From Methanocellales archaeon (GTDB lineage Archaea > Halobacteriota > UBA148): a stretch of DNA of 6,347 nucleotides. The stretch lies in NCBI GenBank assembly GCA_013415795.1, contig JAAEEL010000078.1, positions 1 to 6,347 of the forward strand, given 5' to 3'. Position numbers and translations under genes: made by a program. Shown here in pieces: positions 5,514 to 6,347 of the stretch (positions within the stretch are counted from its first letter, which is position 1; every line of letters begins with the position of its first letter). The notes under the pieces were generated by a model, which was not told where the DNA came from, did no database searches, and worked only from the letters and a program-made list of their open reading frames with translations.

Positions 5514-5738
5514 TTATACAGAAATAACCTCTTTCACCTCTGGTACTTCCTGTTTTATTGCCTTTTCTATACCCATCTTTAGTGTCATCTGGCTCATCAT
5601 ACATCCGCTGCATGCACCCATTAACTTTACCTTTACAACTCCATCGGGTGTAATCTCTACCAACTCCACATCGCCACCATCTGCCTGTAGCGCGGGTCTC
5701 ATTTTATTTAAAACGGATTTAACTCTCTCCTGAATCAT
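5514..5738 (-). CDS. Nfu-type (NifU C-terminal domain) Fe-S carrier
   Basis: A 74-residue single-domain protein equivalent to the C-terminal Nfu domain of NifU, which binds a [4Fe-4S] cluster between two protomers and passes it to apoproteins. The cluster motif is CSGC (Cys43, Cys46) in GACSGCMM. The N-terminal helix MRPALQADGGDVELVE (13-28) is highly characteristic of the family. There is no attached A-type or scaffold domain. The start is supported by AGGAGG (5744-5749), 5 bases upstream. It follows rubredoxin after 36 bases and likely shares its transcript. It probably complements IscU as a later carrier or an independent scaffold. Confidence 0.95.
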   Translation of the reverse strand: MIQERVKSVLNKMRPALQADGGDVELVEITPDGVVKVKLMGACSGCMMSQMTLKMGIEKAIKQEVPEVKEVISV

Positions 5739-5774
5739 GTTTTCCTCCTTTCATTTAAAGATTTTTTGAAATTT

Positions 5775-5939
5775 TCATGTTACTATCTTTTCAAACTGGT
5801 CTTTAGATACCCCACAAAGAGGGCAAACCCAATCATCTGGCAGCTCCTCAAAGGATGTTCCAGGCTTAATCCCAGAATCAGGGTCACCAATTTTCGGATC
5901 ATACACATATCCACAAACTTCACATATGTATTTGTCCAT
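5775..5939 (-). CDS. Rubredoxin
   Basis: A 54-residue one-iron electron carrier with Cys6-Cys9 (CEVCG) and Cys39-Cys42 (CPLCG) binding the iron, plus family residues YVYDP, GDPDSGIKPGT, FEELPDDWVCP. It is the usual donor to superoxide reductase and to rubredoxin-dependent oxygen or peroxide reductases. A longer start at 5978 would add 13 basic residues. The ATG at 5939 is preferred because it gives normal rubredoxin length, GAGG (5948-5951) lies 8 bases upstream, and the TATA box predicts transcription starting near 5974, after that upstream ATG. It is first in the rubredoxin-nfu unit. Confidence 0.95.
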   Translation of the reverse strand: MDKYICEVCGYVYDPKIGDPDSGIKPGTSFEELPDDWVCPLCGVSKDQFEKIVT

Positions 5940-5994
5940 CTTTCTAACCTCTCTCTTGAGCTCCCCTTTATGATTCATAGTTTAGGATTGCACC

Positions 5995-6005
5995 TTTATA
6001 TATAT
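5995..6005 (-). promoter_or_regulatory. TATA box for rubredoxin-nfu
   Basis: The transcribed strand reads ATATATATAAA, the best archaeal-type TATA box in the window, with an AGCCAA-type upstream flank. A start site 25-27 bases downstream falls at about 5974 in ATGAATC, so the leader to the preferred rubredoxin ATG (5939) is about 35 bases. Confidence 0.65.
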
Positions 6006-6302
6006 TGGCTAAATTTTCGATGATTTACCATTCTGCATTTCATGGCAGTAGACAGATACATGTCCGTCATCATCAGAGCTTTTAGCTTCAATCGATTGTA
6101 CAATAAAAATAAATAGTGTGAGTTCTGATGTCAACCTCTTCAATTACTTCAACATAAAGATAGAAAAAATAATCATCTAAAATCAGAAGAAAATAAGCAC
6201 TTGAGCCCAAAATGTTCAATAAATTTTATTTATGACTCTTTTGATAATATTTAAATTATAAACATGGGACTTTATTGAATAAATGCGCGGTTTAAATTCT
6301 TT
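6006..6302. other. Intergenic region without a secure gene
   Basis: No convincing gene or RNA is seen here. It is AT-rich and contains short inverted repeats: ATAAAT/ATTTAT at 6219-6233, the near-palindrome TTTATTGAATAAA at 6271-6283, and TTCAATAAA at 6215-6223 that is repeated in reverse orientation at 6271-6279. On the minus strand two overlapping open stretches, 6088-6219 and 6009-6143, lack ATG starts and recognisable families. The second encodes a plausible-looking tail with GHVSVYCHEMQNG and stops 4 bases before the rubredoxin TATA box. Confidence 0.4.
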
Positions 6303-6347
6303 TTATCTATGATAATCCATATTTTTGTAGTCTCGAATATCTTCTGG
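6303..6347 (-). CDS. Possible C-terminal tail of a gene beyond the window
   Basis: On the minus strand one frame is open from the window edge to a TAA at 6303-6305 and would encode PEDIRDYKNMDYHR. It could be the end of the neighbouring gene, but the other two minus frames also stay open for 12 or 24 codons and nothing identifies the family. It is listed only to mark the edge. Confidence 0.15.
   Translation of the reverse strand, partial: PEDIRDYKNMDYHR

Noticed and set aside
5940..5978. N-terminal extension of 13 residues on rubredoxin
   Set aside because: The TATA box predicts transcription beginning near 5974, after that ATG; the internal ATG at 5939 has an SD and gives the normal rubredoxin length.
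6040..6100. Possible C/D box RNA, because TGATGA occurs on the minus strand
   Set aside because: No matching D box (CTGA) at the right distance and no paired D'/C' elements were found.

Overview
The window looks like a piece of an anaerobic archaeal chromosome, probably euryarchaeal. TATA-like boxes (for example TATATATAAA before the rubredoxin gene) lie at archaeal promoter distance from several gene starts. Many starts carry GGAGG or GGTGA Shine-Dalgarno (SD) sites. The cysteine-desulfurase-like protein closely resembles Archaeoglobus fulgidus IscS as I remember it, and the peroxiredoxin has the archaeal Prx6-type C-terminal double-cysteine motif. A species cannot be named from the sequence alone. 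All convincing genes lie on the minus strand, so transcription runs from high to low coordinates.

In order of transcription: (1) about 340 bases without a secure gene at the right edge. (2) Rubredoxin and an Nfu-type NifU C-terminal domain protein, behind a strong TATA box. (3) A possible 33-codon mini-ORF, then a CPYC glutaredoxin-like protein whose gene overlaps a thioredoxin-reductase-like flavoprotein gene by 8 bases. (4) A sulfur-transfer and Fe-S assembly cluster: TusA-like, DsrE-like, IscS-like and IscU. (5) A peroxiredoxin followed almost directly by a small winged-helix protein. (6) Desulfoferrodoxin (superoxide reductase), then a stem with a T7 run that may end transcription.

The genes form one theme: survival of oxygen by an anaerobe and repair or assembly of its Fe-S centres. 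Desulfoferrodoxin, probably fed electrons by rubredoxin, removes superoxide; the peroxiredoxin removes peroxide; the glutaredoxin/flavoprotein pair is a plausible peroxiredoxin or disulfide reductase. IscU, IscS and Nfu build or carry Fe-S clusters, and TusA and DsrE carry persulfide sulfur.

The most striking point is that the IscS-like protein lacks the PLP-binding lysine (Asp203 in SSND instead of SxHK), while keeping the catalytic-loop cysteine (Cys326). It is therefore unlikely to be an ordinary cysteine desulfurase. Its location beside dsrE and tusA suggests that sulfur may arrive from a persulfide carrier or sulfide rather than from cysteine. The flavoprotein also lacks the HRR...R NADPH signature of classical thioredoxin reductase, so its electron donor is open.
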